DNA from: DASVBE01 sp963770375
GTDB lineage: Bacteria > Actinomycetota > Actinomycetes > Streptosporangiales > Streptosporangiaceae
Direction: 5' to 3'
DNA: 64,000 bases
Assembly (NCBI GenBank): GCA_963770375.1
Contig: CAVYPM010000026.1
Location: forward strand, 1-64,000
Part shown: in pieces, positions 36,720 through 46,036 of the stretch
Numbering within the stretch: the stretch's first letter is position 1
How the letters are laid out: each line of letters opens with the position of its first letter
The notes under the pieces: generated by a model
Told to the model about the DNA's origin: nothing
The model's database searches: none
The model's input: only the letters and a program-made list of their open reading frames with translations
Made by a program: the position numbers and the translations under genes

Positions 36720-37656
36720 GTGAGAGAGATCGGGACGAGGCTGACAGCAGTCCTGGCCGCCGTTGCCACCGCGGCGCTGGCGGCCGGGTGCTCGACGGCT
36801 GCCTCGGGCTCGCAGGCCGACGCCGGCAGCCCCGGCGGCAAGATCATCGTGGTGGCCGCGGAGAACTTCTGGGGCAGCATCGCCAAACAGCTCGGCGGCA
36901 CGCAAGGTCACCGAGACCAGCATCATCAGCAACCCGAACACCGACCCGCACGACTATGAGCCCACCGCGTCCGACGCGCGGACCATCTCGATGGCGAAGC
37001 TCGTCGTGGTCAACGGCATCGGCTACGACCCGTGGGCCTCGAAAGTGCTCGCCGCCAACCCGGTCGACGGCCGCCAGACGCTGAACGTCGGCGACCTGCT
37101 CGGCCTGAAGGACGGGGACAACCCGCATCAGTGGTACTCCGCCGCGCACGTCCGGCAGGTGGCCGAAGCCATCACCGCGGACTACAAGCGCCTCGACCCG
37201 GCCGACGCCGCCTACTTCACCCGCCAGCAGCACCACTTCGAGACCATTGCCCTGGCCCAGTACAACCGCCTGATCGCGCAGATCCGCGCCCGGTACGCCG
37301 GCACCCCGGTCGGCGCATCGGAATCCATCGTGTCCCCGCTCGCCGCCACGCTCGGCCTGAAGATGCTCACCCCGTACTCGTTCCTGAGGGCGATCAGCGA
37401 GGGCGGCGAGCCGACCGCGCAGGACAAGGCCACGATCGACGCGCAGATCAGGAACAAGGAAATCAAGATCTACATTTACAACAGCCAGAACGCCACCCCT
37501 GACGTGACCGCCCAGGTGCGGGAGGCCAGGGCCCGGCACATCCCGGTGACCACGGTGACCGAGACGCTGACCCCGGCGAACCTGACCTTCGAGCAGTGGC
37601 AGGTCAGCCAGCTTGAGCGGCTGGAATCGGCCCTGCACCAGGCCACCGGCCGGTAA
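36720..37656 (+). CDS. znuA: Zinc ABC transporter substrate-binding lipoprotein, one frame break
   Basis: Solute-binding protein of the cluster A-I (zinc/manganese) type. Lipoprotein signal with Cys24 (ALAAGC). Metal-ligand segments: NPNTDPHDYEPTASDARTI (first His) and NPHQWYSAAHVRQVA (second His); ASESIVSPLAATLGLKML follows. A frame switch near 36905 is needed between the signal part and the rest. GTG start at 36720. It precedes the ATPase and permeases in the expected order, and Zur-like boxes lie upstream. Zinc is more likely than manganese because of the Fur-family gene at the end of the operon. Confidence 0.85.
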
Positions 37657-37673
37657 CCAGGGAAACGCCCAGG

Positions 37674-38621
37674 ATGCAGTACAAGGACACCGCTTTGAAC
37701 CCGTTCACGAGCACCCAGCCCGCCAGCGACCAGACCGCGCCAGCAGGCCAGACCGCGCCAGCCCGGCGCCCGCCCGCAGCCCCGGGCCCCGTGCTGGAAC
37801 TCCGCGGCGCGGCGGTCCGGGTCGGCGGCAGCGTCCTGTGGAGCGGCGTCGACCTCACCGTCGGCCGCGGCGAGTTCGTCGCCGTGCTCGGCCCCAACGG
37901 CGCCGGCAAGTCCACCCTCCTCAAGGTCCTCCTCGGCCTGCTCCCCACCGCCGCCGGCCAGGTCCGCGTTCTCGGCCAGCAGCCGGGCCGCGCCAGCCAC
38001 CAGATCGGCTACCTCCCGCAGCGCCGCAGCTTCGACACCTCGGCCCGGATCCGCGGCACCGACGTCGTCCGGCTGGGCCTGGACGGCGACCGCTGGGGCC
38101 TCCCCCTCCCGTTCGGCCCGCGCAGCCGCGCCGCCGCCCAGCGGGTCAGCGACGTCATCGACCTGGTCGGCGCCACCAGCTACGCCGGCCGCCCGGTCGG
38201 CGAGTGCTCCGGCGGCGAGCAGCAGCGCCTCCTGCTCGCCCAGGCCCTGATCCGCCGCCCGGACCTGCTGCTCCTCGACGAGCCCCTGGACAGCCTCGAC
38301 CTCCCCAGCCAGGCCACCGCCGCGGCCCTGATCAGCCGCATCTGCCGTGAGCAGGGCGTCACCATCGTCATGGTCGCGCACGACGTGAACCCGATCCTGT
38401 CCCACCTCAACCGGGTCGTGTACATAGCGGCCGGCGGCGCCGCCTGCGGGACCCCCGCCGAGGTCATCACCAGCCAGACCCTGACGCGGCTGTACCAGAC
38501 CCCGGTCGAGGTCCTGACCGCCTCGGACGGCCGCCTGGTCGTCGTCGGCCAGCCCGAGCCGCCCGCCGTGCACAGTGACCGGCACGCCAGCCACGACCAC
38601 CACGACGGCGGCGCCCCGTGA
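37674..38621 (+). CDS. znuC: Zinc ABC transporter ATPase
   Basis: A 315-residue ABC ATPase: Walker A GPNGAGKST, signature ECSGGEQQRLLLAQAL, Walker B LLLLDEPLDSLD, and the switch His in VMVAHDVNPI. The C-terminus is His-rich (HSDRHASHDHHDGG), a metal-buffering tail often seen in zinc transporters. It starts 17 bp after znuA and overlaps the first permease by 4 bp (GTGA). Confidence 0.9.
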   Translation: MQYKDTALNPFTSTQPASDQTAPAGQTAPARRPPAAPGPVLELRGAAVRVGGSVLWSGVDLTVGRGEFVAVLGPNGAGKSTLLKVLLGLLPTAAGQVRVLGQQPGRASHQIGYLPQRRSFDTSARIRGTDVVRLGLDGDRWGLPLPFGPRSRAAAQRVSDVIDLVGATSYAGRPVGECSGGEQQRLLLAQALIRRPDLLLLDEPLDSLDLPSQATAAALISRICREQGVTIVMVAHDVNPILSHLNRVVYIAAGGAACGTPAEVITSQTLTRLYQTPVEVLTASDGRLVVVGQPEPPAVHSDRHASHDHHDGGAP

Positions 38622-39523
38622 TCAACCCCGCGTTCTCGTGGAACATCGTGGACGACATCCGCACCATGTGGGCGTACCCCTTCATGGTGAATGCCTTCCG
38701 GGCCGGTGCTGTCGTGGCCGTCGTGGCCGGCGTGATGGGCTGGTTCATGGTGCTGCGGCGGCAGACCTTCGCCGGCCACACCCTGGCCCTGTCGGCCTTT
38801 CCCGGGGCCGCCGGGGCCACGCTGATCGGGATCGCGGCCAGCTACGGCTACTTCGCCTTCTGCACCGCGGCGGCGGCCGTCATCGCGCTGGCGACCCGCG
38901 GCCGCGCCGCCGGGCAGGGCAGCAGCCGGGTCAGCGAGTCCGCGCTGACCGGCGTCGTCCAGGCTTTCACGCTGGCCTGCGGGCTGCTGTTCGTCGCGCT
39001 GTACCACGGGTTCCTGAACGGCACGACGGCCCTGCTGTTCGGCAGCTTCCTGGGCATCACCAGCAGTCAGGTGGCGCTCCTGGCCGCCACCGCCGCAGCC
39101 GTCCTGGCGATCCTGGCCGCCATCGGCCGGCCCCTGCTGTTTGCCTCCGTCGACCCGGACGTGGCCGCCGCCCGCGGCGTCCCGGCCCGGGCCCTGTCGG
39201 TTGCGTTCCTGGTCCTGCTGGGCGCGGCGGTCGCGGAAACCGCCCAGATCACCGGCGCGCTGCTGGTCTTCGCGCTCCTGGTCATGCCCGCCGCGGCGGC
39301 GCAGCGGCTCACCGCCCGCCCGGCCGCGAGCCTGCTGCTGACGGTGGTCATCGGGTTCCTGGTGACCTGGGCGGGCCTGACCGCCGCGTTCTACTCCCCG
39401 TACCCGATCGGGTTCTGGGTGACGAGCTTCGCGTTCGCCGTGTACCTGGCCGCGCAGGCCGCCCCGGTCCTGCTCCGCCGGGCCCGCCGCCGTCCCGCCC
39501 GCCTAGCCGGGGCGCCCGCGTGA
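38618..39523 (+). CDS. Metal ABC transporter permease 1
   Basis: A 301-residue permease of the ABC-3 family with about eight helices: MVNAFRAGAVVAVVAGVMGWFMVLRRQTFAGHTLALSAF-type start, then ADPDVAAARGVP in the coupling loop (written VDPDVAAARGVPARALS) and GALLVFALLVMPAAAA. GTG start overlaps the ATPase stop; its stop overlaps the second permease start. A second, separate permease follows, so the membrane unit is probably a heterodimer. Confidence 0.9.
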   Translation: MINPAFSWNIVDDIRTMWAYPFMVNAFRAGAVVAVVAGVMGWFMVLRRQTFAGHTLALSAFPGAAGATLIGIAASYGYFAFCTAAAAVIALATRGRAAGQGSSRVSESALTGVVQAFTLACGLLFVALYHGFLNGTTALLFGSFLGITSSQVALLAATAAAVLAILAAIGRPLLFASVDPDVAAARGVPARALSVAFLVLLGAAVAETAQITGALLVFALLVMPAAAAQRLTARPAASLLLTVVIGFLVTWAGLTAAFYSPYPIGFWVTSFAFAVYLAAQAAPVLLRRARRRPARLAGAPA

Positions 39524-40548
39524 GCATCCTCGCCCACCCGTTCCTGCAGCACGCGTTCCTGGCCGGGACGCTGATCGCGGCGGCCTGCGGCGTGGCCGGG
39601 TACTTCCTGGTCCTGCGGGCCCAGGTGTTCACCGGCGACGCGCTCAGCCACGTCGCGTTCACCGGCGCGCTGGCGGCCCTGGTGGCCGGCATCGACCTTC
39701 GCCTCGGCCTGTTCGCCGCCACGATCGGCGTGGCGGCCGGCATCGGCCTGCTCAGCCGCCGCGGCCGGGCCGACGACGTCGTCATCGGCAACGTCTTCGC
39801 CTGGATCCTCGGCCTCGGGGTGTTCTTCCTCACCCTCTTCACCACCGCCCGCAGCAGCAGCAACGGCACCGCCGGGACCAGCGTTCTCTTCGGCTCCATC
39901 TTCGGCCTCTCGGCCCGGGACGCGGTGGTCGCCGCGGCCATCGGCGGCGGGATCATCGTGGCGATGGCGGCGATCGCCCGGCCGCTGCTGTTCGCCAGCA
40001 TCGACGAATCGGTCGCCGCGGCCCGCGGGGTCCCGGTCCGCCTCCTGGGCGTCGGCTTCCTGGCGCTGGTCGGCGCGGCCGCCGCCGAGGCCACCCAGGC
40101 GGTCGGGGCGCTGCTGCTGCTCGGCCTGCTGGCCGCGCCCGCCGCGACCGCGCTGCTGCTGACCGCGCGGCCGTACCTGGGCCTGGTCATCTCCGCCGGC
40201 CTGGGCGTGGCCGAGATCTGGGCCGGCCTGGCCCTTGCCTACGCCGCCCCGTCCCTGCCGCCGAGCTTCGCCATCATCGCCGTGGCCACCGCCGCTTATC
40301 TGGCCGCCTACGGCGGCTACCGGTTCCGCCGCGGCCGCCGGGCCCGCCGGGGAAAGCGCAGCCACCTGGCGTCGTCAGCCGCAGATTTCAGGGTTACGGC
40401 AGCGGGGGCGCGGGCCGGCCTCCCTGCGCCGGCCCTGCCGCGGCGCGGGCCGGCCCAGGCGTCCCGCTCGGCCCCCGGCGGGCCCGCGCGGGCCAGGCAC
40501 AATGGACCTATGGCCGGACCCGCACCCCAGGGAGCTGAGCCGCGATGA
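39520..40548 (+). CDS. Metal ABC transporter permease 2
   Basis: A second ABC-3 family permease: HAFLAGTLIAAACGVAGYFLVLRAQVFTGDALSHVAFTGALAAL, ASIDESVAAARGVPVRLLG (coupling loop) and GALLLLGLLAAPAATALLL. GTG start at 39520 overlaps permease 1 by 4 bp. The fold ends near GYRFRRGRRARRG; about 70 low-complexity residues follow to a stop that overlaps the regulator start by ATGA. The long tail is unusual and may reflect a base error. Confidence 0.88.
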   Translation: MSILAHPFLQHAFLAGTLIAAACGVAGYFLVLRAQVFTGDALSHVAFTGALAALVAGIDLRLGLFAATIGVAAGIGLLSRRGRADDVVIGNVFAWILGLGVFFLTLFTTARSSSNGTAGTSVLFGSIFGLSARDAVVAAAIGGGIIVAMAAIARPLLFASIDESVAAARGVPVRLLGVGFLALVGAAAAEATQAVGALLLLGLLAAPAATALLLTARPYLGLVISAGLGVAEIWAGLALAYAAPSLPPSFAIIAVATAAYLAAYGGYRFRRGRRARRGKRSHLASSAADFRVTAAGARAGLPAPALPRRGPAQASRSAPGGPARARHNGPMAGPAPQGAEPR

Positions 40549-40991
40549 CCGCCCGACGCGACGCCGTCCGCCAGGCCCTCGCCTCCGCCGGCACCTTCGT
40601 CAGCGCCCAGGACCTGCACGCCCGGCTGCGCGCGGCGGGCAACCGGATCGGCCTGACCACGGTGTACCGGGCGCTGGCCGCGATGGCCGGGGCGGCCGAG
40701 GCCGACGTGCTGACCGCCGACGGCCAGCAGGTCTACCGGGCCTGCGGCAGCGGCGAGCACCATCACCATCTGGTCTGCCGGTCCTGCGGCACGGCGGTGG
40801 AGGTGTCCGGCGCGGACGTCGAGCGCTGGGCCGAGGCGACCGCCGGTGCACACGGCTTCGTGGACGTCACCCACACGGTCGAGATCTTCGGCACCTGCCA
40901 CGACTGCGCCACCAGGCCAGCCCCCGCCCGCCCCGCCAGCCACGGCGGTCCGGCCGGCCAGCTAGCACCCGGCGTCAGCCCCGGCGGGTAA
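40545..40991 (+). CDS. zur: Fur-family regulator, probable zinc sensor Zur
   Basis: A 148-residue Fur-type repressor: winged helix (VRQALASAGTFVSAQDLHARL, IGLTTVYRALAAMA), then the metal-binding region with EHHHHLVCRSCG (histidine cluster and first CxxC) and CHDC (second CxxC) forming the structural zinc site. It is the last gene of the zinc transporter operon and is translationally coupled (ATGA). It is expected to repress the operon through the boxes at 36618. It overlaps the 3' end of the convergent VOC gene by 17 bp. Confidence 0.88.
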   Translation: MTARRDAVRQALASAGTFVSAQDLHARLRAAGNRIGLTTVYRALAAMAGAAEADVLTADGQQVYRACGSGEHHHHLVCRSCGTAVEVSGADVERWAEATAGAHGFVDVTHTVEIFGTCHDCATRPAPARPASHGGPAGQLAPGVSPGG

Positions 40992-41430
40992 TCGACCCCG
41001 GGGTCAGCAGGACAAGCACGCCGTCCGGGTCGCGGACGGTGGCGATGGTCAGCGGTCCGCTGGGCGTCGGCTGGGTGATGTGCCGCGGCGTTCCGCCCAG
41101 GCCGAGCGCGGCCAGCCGGCTCAGCGTGGCCTCGACGTCGGCGAAGAACGACATCATGAACAACCCGGTCTGCGGCGCCGCCGGCGGCGGCCCCGGCACG
41201 GCACCGTCCAGCACGTTCAGTTCCAGCACGCCGGCCTGGTCGTCGGGAACCCCCGGGTCGCCCAGGAACACCGCGCGCAACTGCCGGGTGGCGGCACCGA
41301 ACAACCCCGGCCAGTCGCCCTCGACCTGGCGGTCCGCCAGCAGGTCGAGGCCGAGGCCGTCGCAGTAGAAACGCAAGCTGGCGTCGAGGTCGCGGACGAT
41401 CACCACGGTGTGATGGATACCGCCGGGCAT
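40975..41430 (-). CDS. VOC (glyoxalase-like) protein
   Basis: A 151-residue single-chain VOC-fold protein: GIHHTVVIVRDLDASLRFYCDGLGLDLLADRQVEG-type first module and TATVRDPDGVLVLLTPG in the second. The ATG at 41430 (MPGGIHH) is used. Metal ligands His and Glu are in plausible places (IHHTVV, LELNVL). Divergent from the LysE gene, with four 16-bp repeats between. Confidence 0.83.
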   Translation of the reverse strand: MPGGIHHTVVIVRDLDASLRFYCDGLGLDLLADRQVEGDWPGLFGAATRQLRAVFLGDPGVPDDQAGVLELNVLDGAVPGPPPAAPQTGLFMMSFFADVEATLSRLAALGLGGTPRHITQPTPSGPLTIATVRDPDGVLVLLTPGSITRRG

Positions 41431-41449
41431 GACGGGCACCTGACCTTTC

Positions 41450-41513
41450 GGCTGAGCACTGAGTCGGCTGAGCACTGAATCCGCTGAGCACTGAGTCGGC
41501 TGAGCACTGGGTT
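41450..41513. repeat. Four tandem 16-bp repeats in a divergent promoter gap
   Basis: Units at 41450-41465, 41466-41481, 41482-41497 and 41498-41513 with consensus GGCTGAGCACTGAGTC. They lie between the VOC start (41430) and the LysE start (41569), the place for an operator array. Confidence 0.85.
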
Positions 41514-41568
41514 GCCACCGAGCAATAACCGGTACGGCGGTGCATAGCGCTTCAGGTAGAACTGAAAT

Positions 41569-42363
41569 ATGCCGCACCTCGCCGCGTTCCTGCTGGTCGC
41601 CTGCCTGATTGTGATCACTCCCGGCCCTGACATGGCGATGGTCACCAAGAACGCGCTCGACGGCGGCCGCCGCGCAGCCCTCCTGACCGCGCTGGGCACG
41701 GTGACCGGCCTCCTGGTCTGGCTGGCCGCCTCCGCGGCCGGCATCGTGGCCGTCCTGCGGACGTCAGCGGTCGTGTTCACGGCCGTCAAGCTGTGCGGCG
41801 CTGCCTACCTCCTGATCCTCGGCGCCCAGGCCCTGCTGGCCGCCCGCCGCTCGTCCGCATCCCCCCTGACCGCAGACGGCCCGGCGGCAGAGAACCCGAC
41901 GGCGCACGCTCCGGGTAGTGGCGGTCCAGTGACGGACGCCCCGGCCGCGGGCAGCCTGGCCGCGTCCGGCCCGGCCGTGGACGGCCGGGCAACGGCCGGG
42001 CCTGCTGCAGGTCGCGCGGCCTCTCTTCGCCGGCGCCTTCGCGGTCGGCGGCCGCCGCAGCTGCTGACCGGTCCGCCGTGGCGTCAGGGCCTGCTCTGCA
42101 ACCTGCTGAACCCCAAGATCGCCGTGCTGTTCACCAGCCTGATTCCGCAGTTCGTGGCGCCGGGCCAGTCCGCACCGCTGCAGGCTGCCATCCTGGCCGG
42201 GATCTTCGTCGCGATAACCCTGGTCTGGCTGACGGGCTACGCCCTCGCCGCGAGCGCCGCCCAGCAGGTCCTGCGGCGGGGTCGTGTGCAGCGCGCGATG
42301 CGCGCCGTCACCGGCACGGCGCTGGTCGGCCTCGGCGTCCGCCTCGCCGCCGAGACCCGCTAA
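41569..42363 (+). CDS. LysE-family exporter with a disordered insert
   Basis: A 264-residue LysE/RhtB-type exporter of amino acids or related compounds. First half: FLLVACLIVITPGPDMAMVTKNAL (family signature) and KLCGAAYLLILGAQALLAARR; second half: QGLLCNLLNPKIAVLFTSLIPQF, with the conserved NPK motif. Between the third and fourth helices lies a roughly 75-residue Pro/Gly/Ala-rich insert that normal family members (about 205-215 residues) lack; it is cytoplasmic or in a loop. ATG at 41569. Confidence 0.87.
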   Translation: MPHLAAFLLVACLIVITPGPDMAMVTKNALDGGRRAALLTALGTVTGLLVWLAASAAGIVAVLRTSAVVFTAVKLCGAAYLLILGAQALLAARRSSASPLTADGPAAENPTAHAPGSGGPVTDAPAAGSLAASGPAVDGRATAGPAAGRAASLRRRLRGRRPPQLLTGPPWRQGLLCNLLNPKIAVLFTSLIPQFVAPGQSAPLQAAILAGIFVAITLVWLTGYALAASAAQQVLRRGRVQRAMRAVTGTALVGLGVRLAAETR

Positions 42364-42405
42364 AGCCCAGGCCAGAGCCAGTCCGCCCGGGACCCGGTTT
42401 CGCGG

Positions 42406-42540
42406 TCAGCCGCCTGCGGCCCTGATCTGCTCCAGCATGGCGAAGTCGTCGCGGACGGCTCAGTGCTCGGTGACCTTGCCGTCCTCGACCCGGAACACGT
42501 GCAACTGCGTCCAGCTGACCTGCGCCAGCCAGCGCACACC
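42406..42540 (-). pseudogene. 3' fragment of a SnoaL-like ester cyclase
   Basis: Only the last 45 codons remain: QVSWTQLHVFRVEDGKVTEH, then a stop where the family has Trp (TGG to TGA), then AVRDDFAMLEQIRAAGG and the natural stop at 42406. This is the normal C-terminus of SnoaL-like polyketide-cyclase-type proteins. No 5' part is present; the sequence upstream belongs to an unrelated fragment. Confidence 0.65.
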
Positions 42541-42551
42541 TCCACGGCGGC

Positions 42552-42739
42552 GGGATCTTCAACACCGCCACCCTGGTGCTCAGCGGTGACCGGGTGACGT
42601 TCAACCAGGCCTCCCTGGGGGCGGCGGCGGAATCAGCAACTCAAGCTCCGGCACCGTCTCGCTGCGGTTCGCGCTGGTCACCTCCAACGCCCCGGACAAC
42701 TGCAATCCGCAGGGCACCATCCGGGGCTGCCGGAACTAG
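42552..42739 (+). pseudogene. 3' fragment of an unidentified, probably exported, protein
   Basis: About 60 codons survive: LVLSGDRVTFNQASLG, then one frame change at the G-run near 42620, then SSSGTVSLRFALVTSNAPDN, and a final NPQGTIRGCRN with a stop at 42737-42739. Two cysteines suggest an extracellular beta-rich domain. No start is present and the 5' part is missing. It abuts the ester-cyclase fragment head-on at about 42545. Confidence 0.4.
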
Positions 42740-42959
42740 CCCGCCGGGACCGGCTGGTAATCCACTGCCGCCCACCTGGTCCCGGCGCCTGCCGGGGCTG
42801 GGCGGGTTGCTGCCATAAGGGCGGTGTGCTGCAGTGGCCAGCCCGGCAGATGCGCAGGTGGGCATGGTGCCCTGGCGCCTGGTCAGCATCCGGCGGCGCG
42901 GCATTGGCGCCCTGGGCCATCCCGCCAAGGGGTGTTCCTGACCTGCCGGGAACAGGACC

Positions 42960-43204
42960 GCGGCCTGGCCGCCAGCGTGATCCGCCGGCGCATCGCGTTG
43001 GCCGCGGTGACCACGTCATGGCCAGGTCCGGGCAGTCCCGCCGTCGGGGGCGGCAAGTGTGGCCAGGATCCGGACCGTAGCGGTCTTGCCGGCGCTGTTA
43101 GGGCCGAGGAAGCCGGTGACGTGCCCGGGGCGCGCGGTGAAGGTGAGGTGGTCGACGGCGGTGACCGGGCCGTAGCGTTTGGTGAGCTGTTCTACCTCGA
43201 TCAT
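42960..43204 (-). pseudogene. 5' fragment of a DrrA-like ABC transporter ATPase
   Basis: Starts normally (MIEVEQLTKRYGPVTAVDHL, then TGFLGPNSAGKTATVRIL, Walker A slightly altered from GPNGAGKTT) and reads to DGGTAR; one frame change near 43022 continues GHDVVTAANAMRRRITLA, the usual DrrA sequence. It then degenerates, and the signature motif and Walker B are absent. A remnant of a drug-exporter ATPase with its promoter region (43212-43254) still in place. Confidence 0.7.
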
Positions 43205-43211
43205 GCTGGGC

Positions 43212-43254
43212 ACGCTAGGAGCGGGCACCGGGGCAGCGCTTCTGTCACGGTGAC
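43212..43254 (-). promoter_or_regulatory. Shared exporter promoter element, copy A
   Basis: Matches 49118-49160 at 33 of 43 positions without gaps. In the sense direction it begins with the dyad GTCACCGTGAC (43244-43254), continues AGAAGC, and ends with TCCTAGCGT (complement of 43212-43220), where TAGCGT can be a -10. It precedes the DrrA-like remnant by 7 bp and faces the LAL gene. Confidence 0.6.
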
Positions 43255-43351
43255 TGGAGTTGCTGGCTGGTCGTGCCCCGGGGTAGGTAATGCCGGGGCG
43301 TACACGGGTACCTGAGATCCTTGGCCCGTTGTGCTGACGGGATGAGAGCCG

Positions 43352-46035
43352 ATGCTGTGCGGGCGGAGCGAGCAGCTGGCGGCGATTGACCAGCTGCTGG
43401 AGGGAATGCGGTCCGGCCGGGCCGGCGCGCTGGTGCTGCGCGGGGAGGCGGGGATCGGGAAGACGGCGCTGCTGGATGCCGCGGAGCAGAAGGCCGCTGG
43501 AGCCCGTGTCCTGCGGGTGACCGGGGTGGAGCCGGAGGCGGACCTGCCGTTCGCGGCGCTGCACGGGCTGCTGCGCCCGGTGCTGGATGAGATCGGGGCG
43601 CTGGCCGGGCGGCAGGCTGAGGCCCTGCGCGGCGCGTTCGGGCTGGCGGAAGAAACGGTCCCGGACCGGTTCCTGGTCGGCCTGGCGGTGCTGAGCCTGA
43701 TCGCGGAGCTGGCCGAGCACCAGCCGGTGCTCGTCCTGGTCGATGACGCGCACTGGCTGGACCGGGCGTCCGCGGATGCGCTGGTGTTCGCGGCCCGGCG
43801 GCTGCGTGCGGAGCGGGCCGCGGTCCTGGTCGCGGCCCGGGATGACCCGCCGGGCGCTAGCCTGCCGGGCCTGCCGGAGCTGCGGGTGGGCGGGCTGGAC
43901 CGGGCCGCGGCGGAGCAGTTGCTGGCCGGGGCGGGGCTGGTGGCTGCGGTCCGCGATCAGCTCATCGCTGAGGCGGGCGGCAACCCGCTGGCGCTGATCG
44001 AGCTGTCCCGCGGCCTGTCCGGAGCGCAACGGGCCGGGGCGGTGACGCCGCTGGCGCTGCCCGCCGCGTCCCCGGCTGGGCGGGTGCAGCAGGCGTTCGC
44101 GGCCCGGATCGGCGGGCTGCCGCCGGACTGCCGGCGGGCGGTGCTGGTCGTGGCGCTGGGCGGGATGGCAGACCTGGCCGAGGTCAGCCGGGCGGTCGCC
44201 GCCGCGGGCGGGTCGCTGACCGACCTGGCCGCAGCTGAGCGGGCCGGGCTGGTGCGGGTGACCCCGGCCGGGGTCAGCTTCGCCCACCCGCTGACCCGGG
44301 CGGCGGTGCTGGCCAGCTCCGATGTCGCCGAGCGGGCCGCCGGGCACCGGGCGCTAGCTGCGGTGCTCGACGATGACCGGCGGGCCTGGCACCTGGCCGC
44401 CCTGGCGGACGGCCCGGACGAGCAGGTCGCCGCCGAGCTGGATGCCGCCGCCCAGCGGGCGGGCCGCCGCGGCAGCCGCGCTGCCGCCTCCGCCGCCTAC
44501 GAACGGGCCGCTGCGCTGTCGGCCGGCCCAGCGGCCAGGGGGCGCCGGCTGGCGCTGGCCGCCGAGGCGGCGACCGACGCCGGGCAGTTCCCCCGGGCCG
44601 CGGGCCTGGCCCGGCAAGCCGGGCGGCTGGTGACCGACCCGGCGGCCGCCGCCACGCTGGCCCGGGTAAGGGCACAGCTGGAGTTCGAGGCCGGCCGCCC
44701 CGCCGATGCGGCAGGCATCCTGCTGGAGTGGGTCGCGATGCTCGGCCCGGCGGACCCGGGCACCGCGCAGGCGGTGCTGGCCGAAGCCGTTCACATACTG
44801 TGGCTGGACGTCACCCCGGCGCACCCGGAGCTTGAGCGCCGGGCTGCGGCCATGGCACCGCCCGTGGGAGCGGGGCTCGTGGAGTTCCTGCAGGCGGTGC
44901 GGCGGCTCCAGCATGGTGATATCCACGCGCCGGTCACCGTTCCGGCCCCACCGGATCATGGCTCGCTTCCGTTCGTCGCCGGGTTCTCCCAGCTGTTCTT
45001 CGACTTCATCCGGGGGGACGTGGCGGCTGTCGGGCGCCGCGCCGACGCCATGACCGCCGAGTGCCGGGACACCGGGATCGCCGGCCTGCTGGCGTACGCC
45101 CTGTCCTATCTCGCCGACGCGCAGGGCCTGCGCGGTGAGTTTCTGGACGGGATGGCGACCGCCGAGGAGGGCCTGCGCATCGCCGCCGACACCGGGCAGG
45201 CCACCATGACCCGCGAGCTTGCCGTCAGGGCGGCATCCTTGGCGGCGGTCACCGGTGACGAGGAGGTGTGCCGGGCCCGTGCGGCCCAGTGCCGGGACCT
45301 CTCGGCCGGTGCACCGACCCTGGCGCTGGCCGGAGCCGACTGCGCGCTCGCCCTTCTTGACCTGGGGTACGCCAGGTATCACGCCGCTCTGGACCGGATG
45401 CAGGCCGCAGCGACCGGGCCGGCCTGGCATTCCCCCCACCTTCTGTACGCCTATCCGGATCATGTCGAGGCGGCGGTCCGGGCTGCCGGCCGGATCTCGC
45501 GGCCGGCCCGCTGGCCAAGTTCTCCGCCTGGGCCGGCGCGATGGGCCAGGGGTGGGCCACCGCGGTGGCCGCGCGGTGCGCCGCGCTGACCGCCGGCGAC
45601 GGCGACGCCGAGCCCCTGTACCGGAAGGCGGTCGCCGCCCACGAGGGGGACGGCCGCCCGTTCGAGCAGGCGCGCACCCGGCTGCTGTACGGGGAGTGGC
45701 TGCGCCGCAGCCGGCGCCGCACTGATGCCCGTGAGCACCTGCTCGCCGCGGCGGGCGCCTTCGCGCGGATGGGCGCCCGGCCCTGGCAGGACCGTGCCGA
45801 GGCCGAGCTGCGCGCCGCCGGCGCCAGGGCGCCAGCCGTGACGGCCGACGATCCGCTGGCCCGGCTGACCCCGCAGGAGCTGCAGGTCGTCCGGCTGGCC
45901 GCCACCGGCGCGTCGAACAAGCAGATCGGCGCGCAGCTGTTCCTGTCCCCGCGCACCGTGGGCTACCACCTGTACAAGGCGTTCCCCAAGCTCGGCGTCA
46001 CCACCCGCGAGGAGCTGGCCCGCTACGCGCAATGA
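43352..46035 (+). CDS. LuxR-type ATPase regulator (LAL family), one frame break
   Basis: Large activator with an N-terminal AAA ATPase (Walker A RGEAGIGKTALL, residues 30-41; Walker B LVLVDDAHWLDRASADALVF), a long helical middle, and a C-terminal LuxR helix-turn-helix (LTPQELQVVRLAATGASNKQ, then LSPRTVGYHLYKAFPKLGV). A frame switch near 45495 is needed to join the helical part to KFSAWAGAMGQGWATAVAAR and the LuxR domain; the joined protein is about 894 residues, normal for LAL regulators. ATG at 43352. It lies between two exporter genes on the other strand that share a 43-bp promoter element, its probable targets. Confidence 0.87.
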
Positions 46036-46036
46036 C

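Noticed and set aside
41450..41513. Four short repeats as a CRISPR array
   Set aside because: Units are 16 bp and directly adjacent with no spacers, and no cas genes are present.
42824..43315. 163-codon frame on the plus strand
   Set aside because: It is antisense to the DrrA-like remnant and its promoter and has no coding character.
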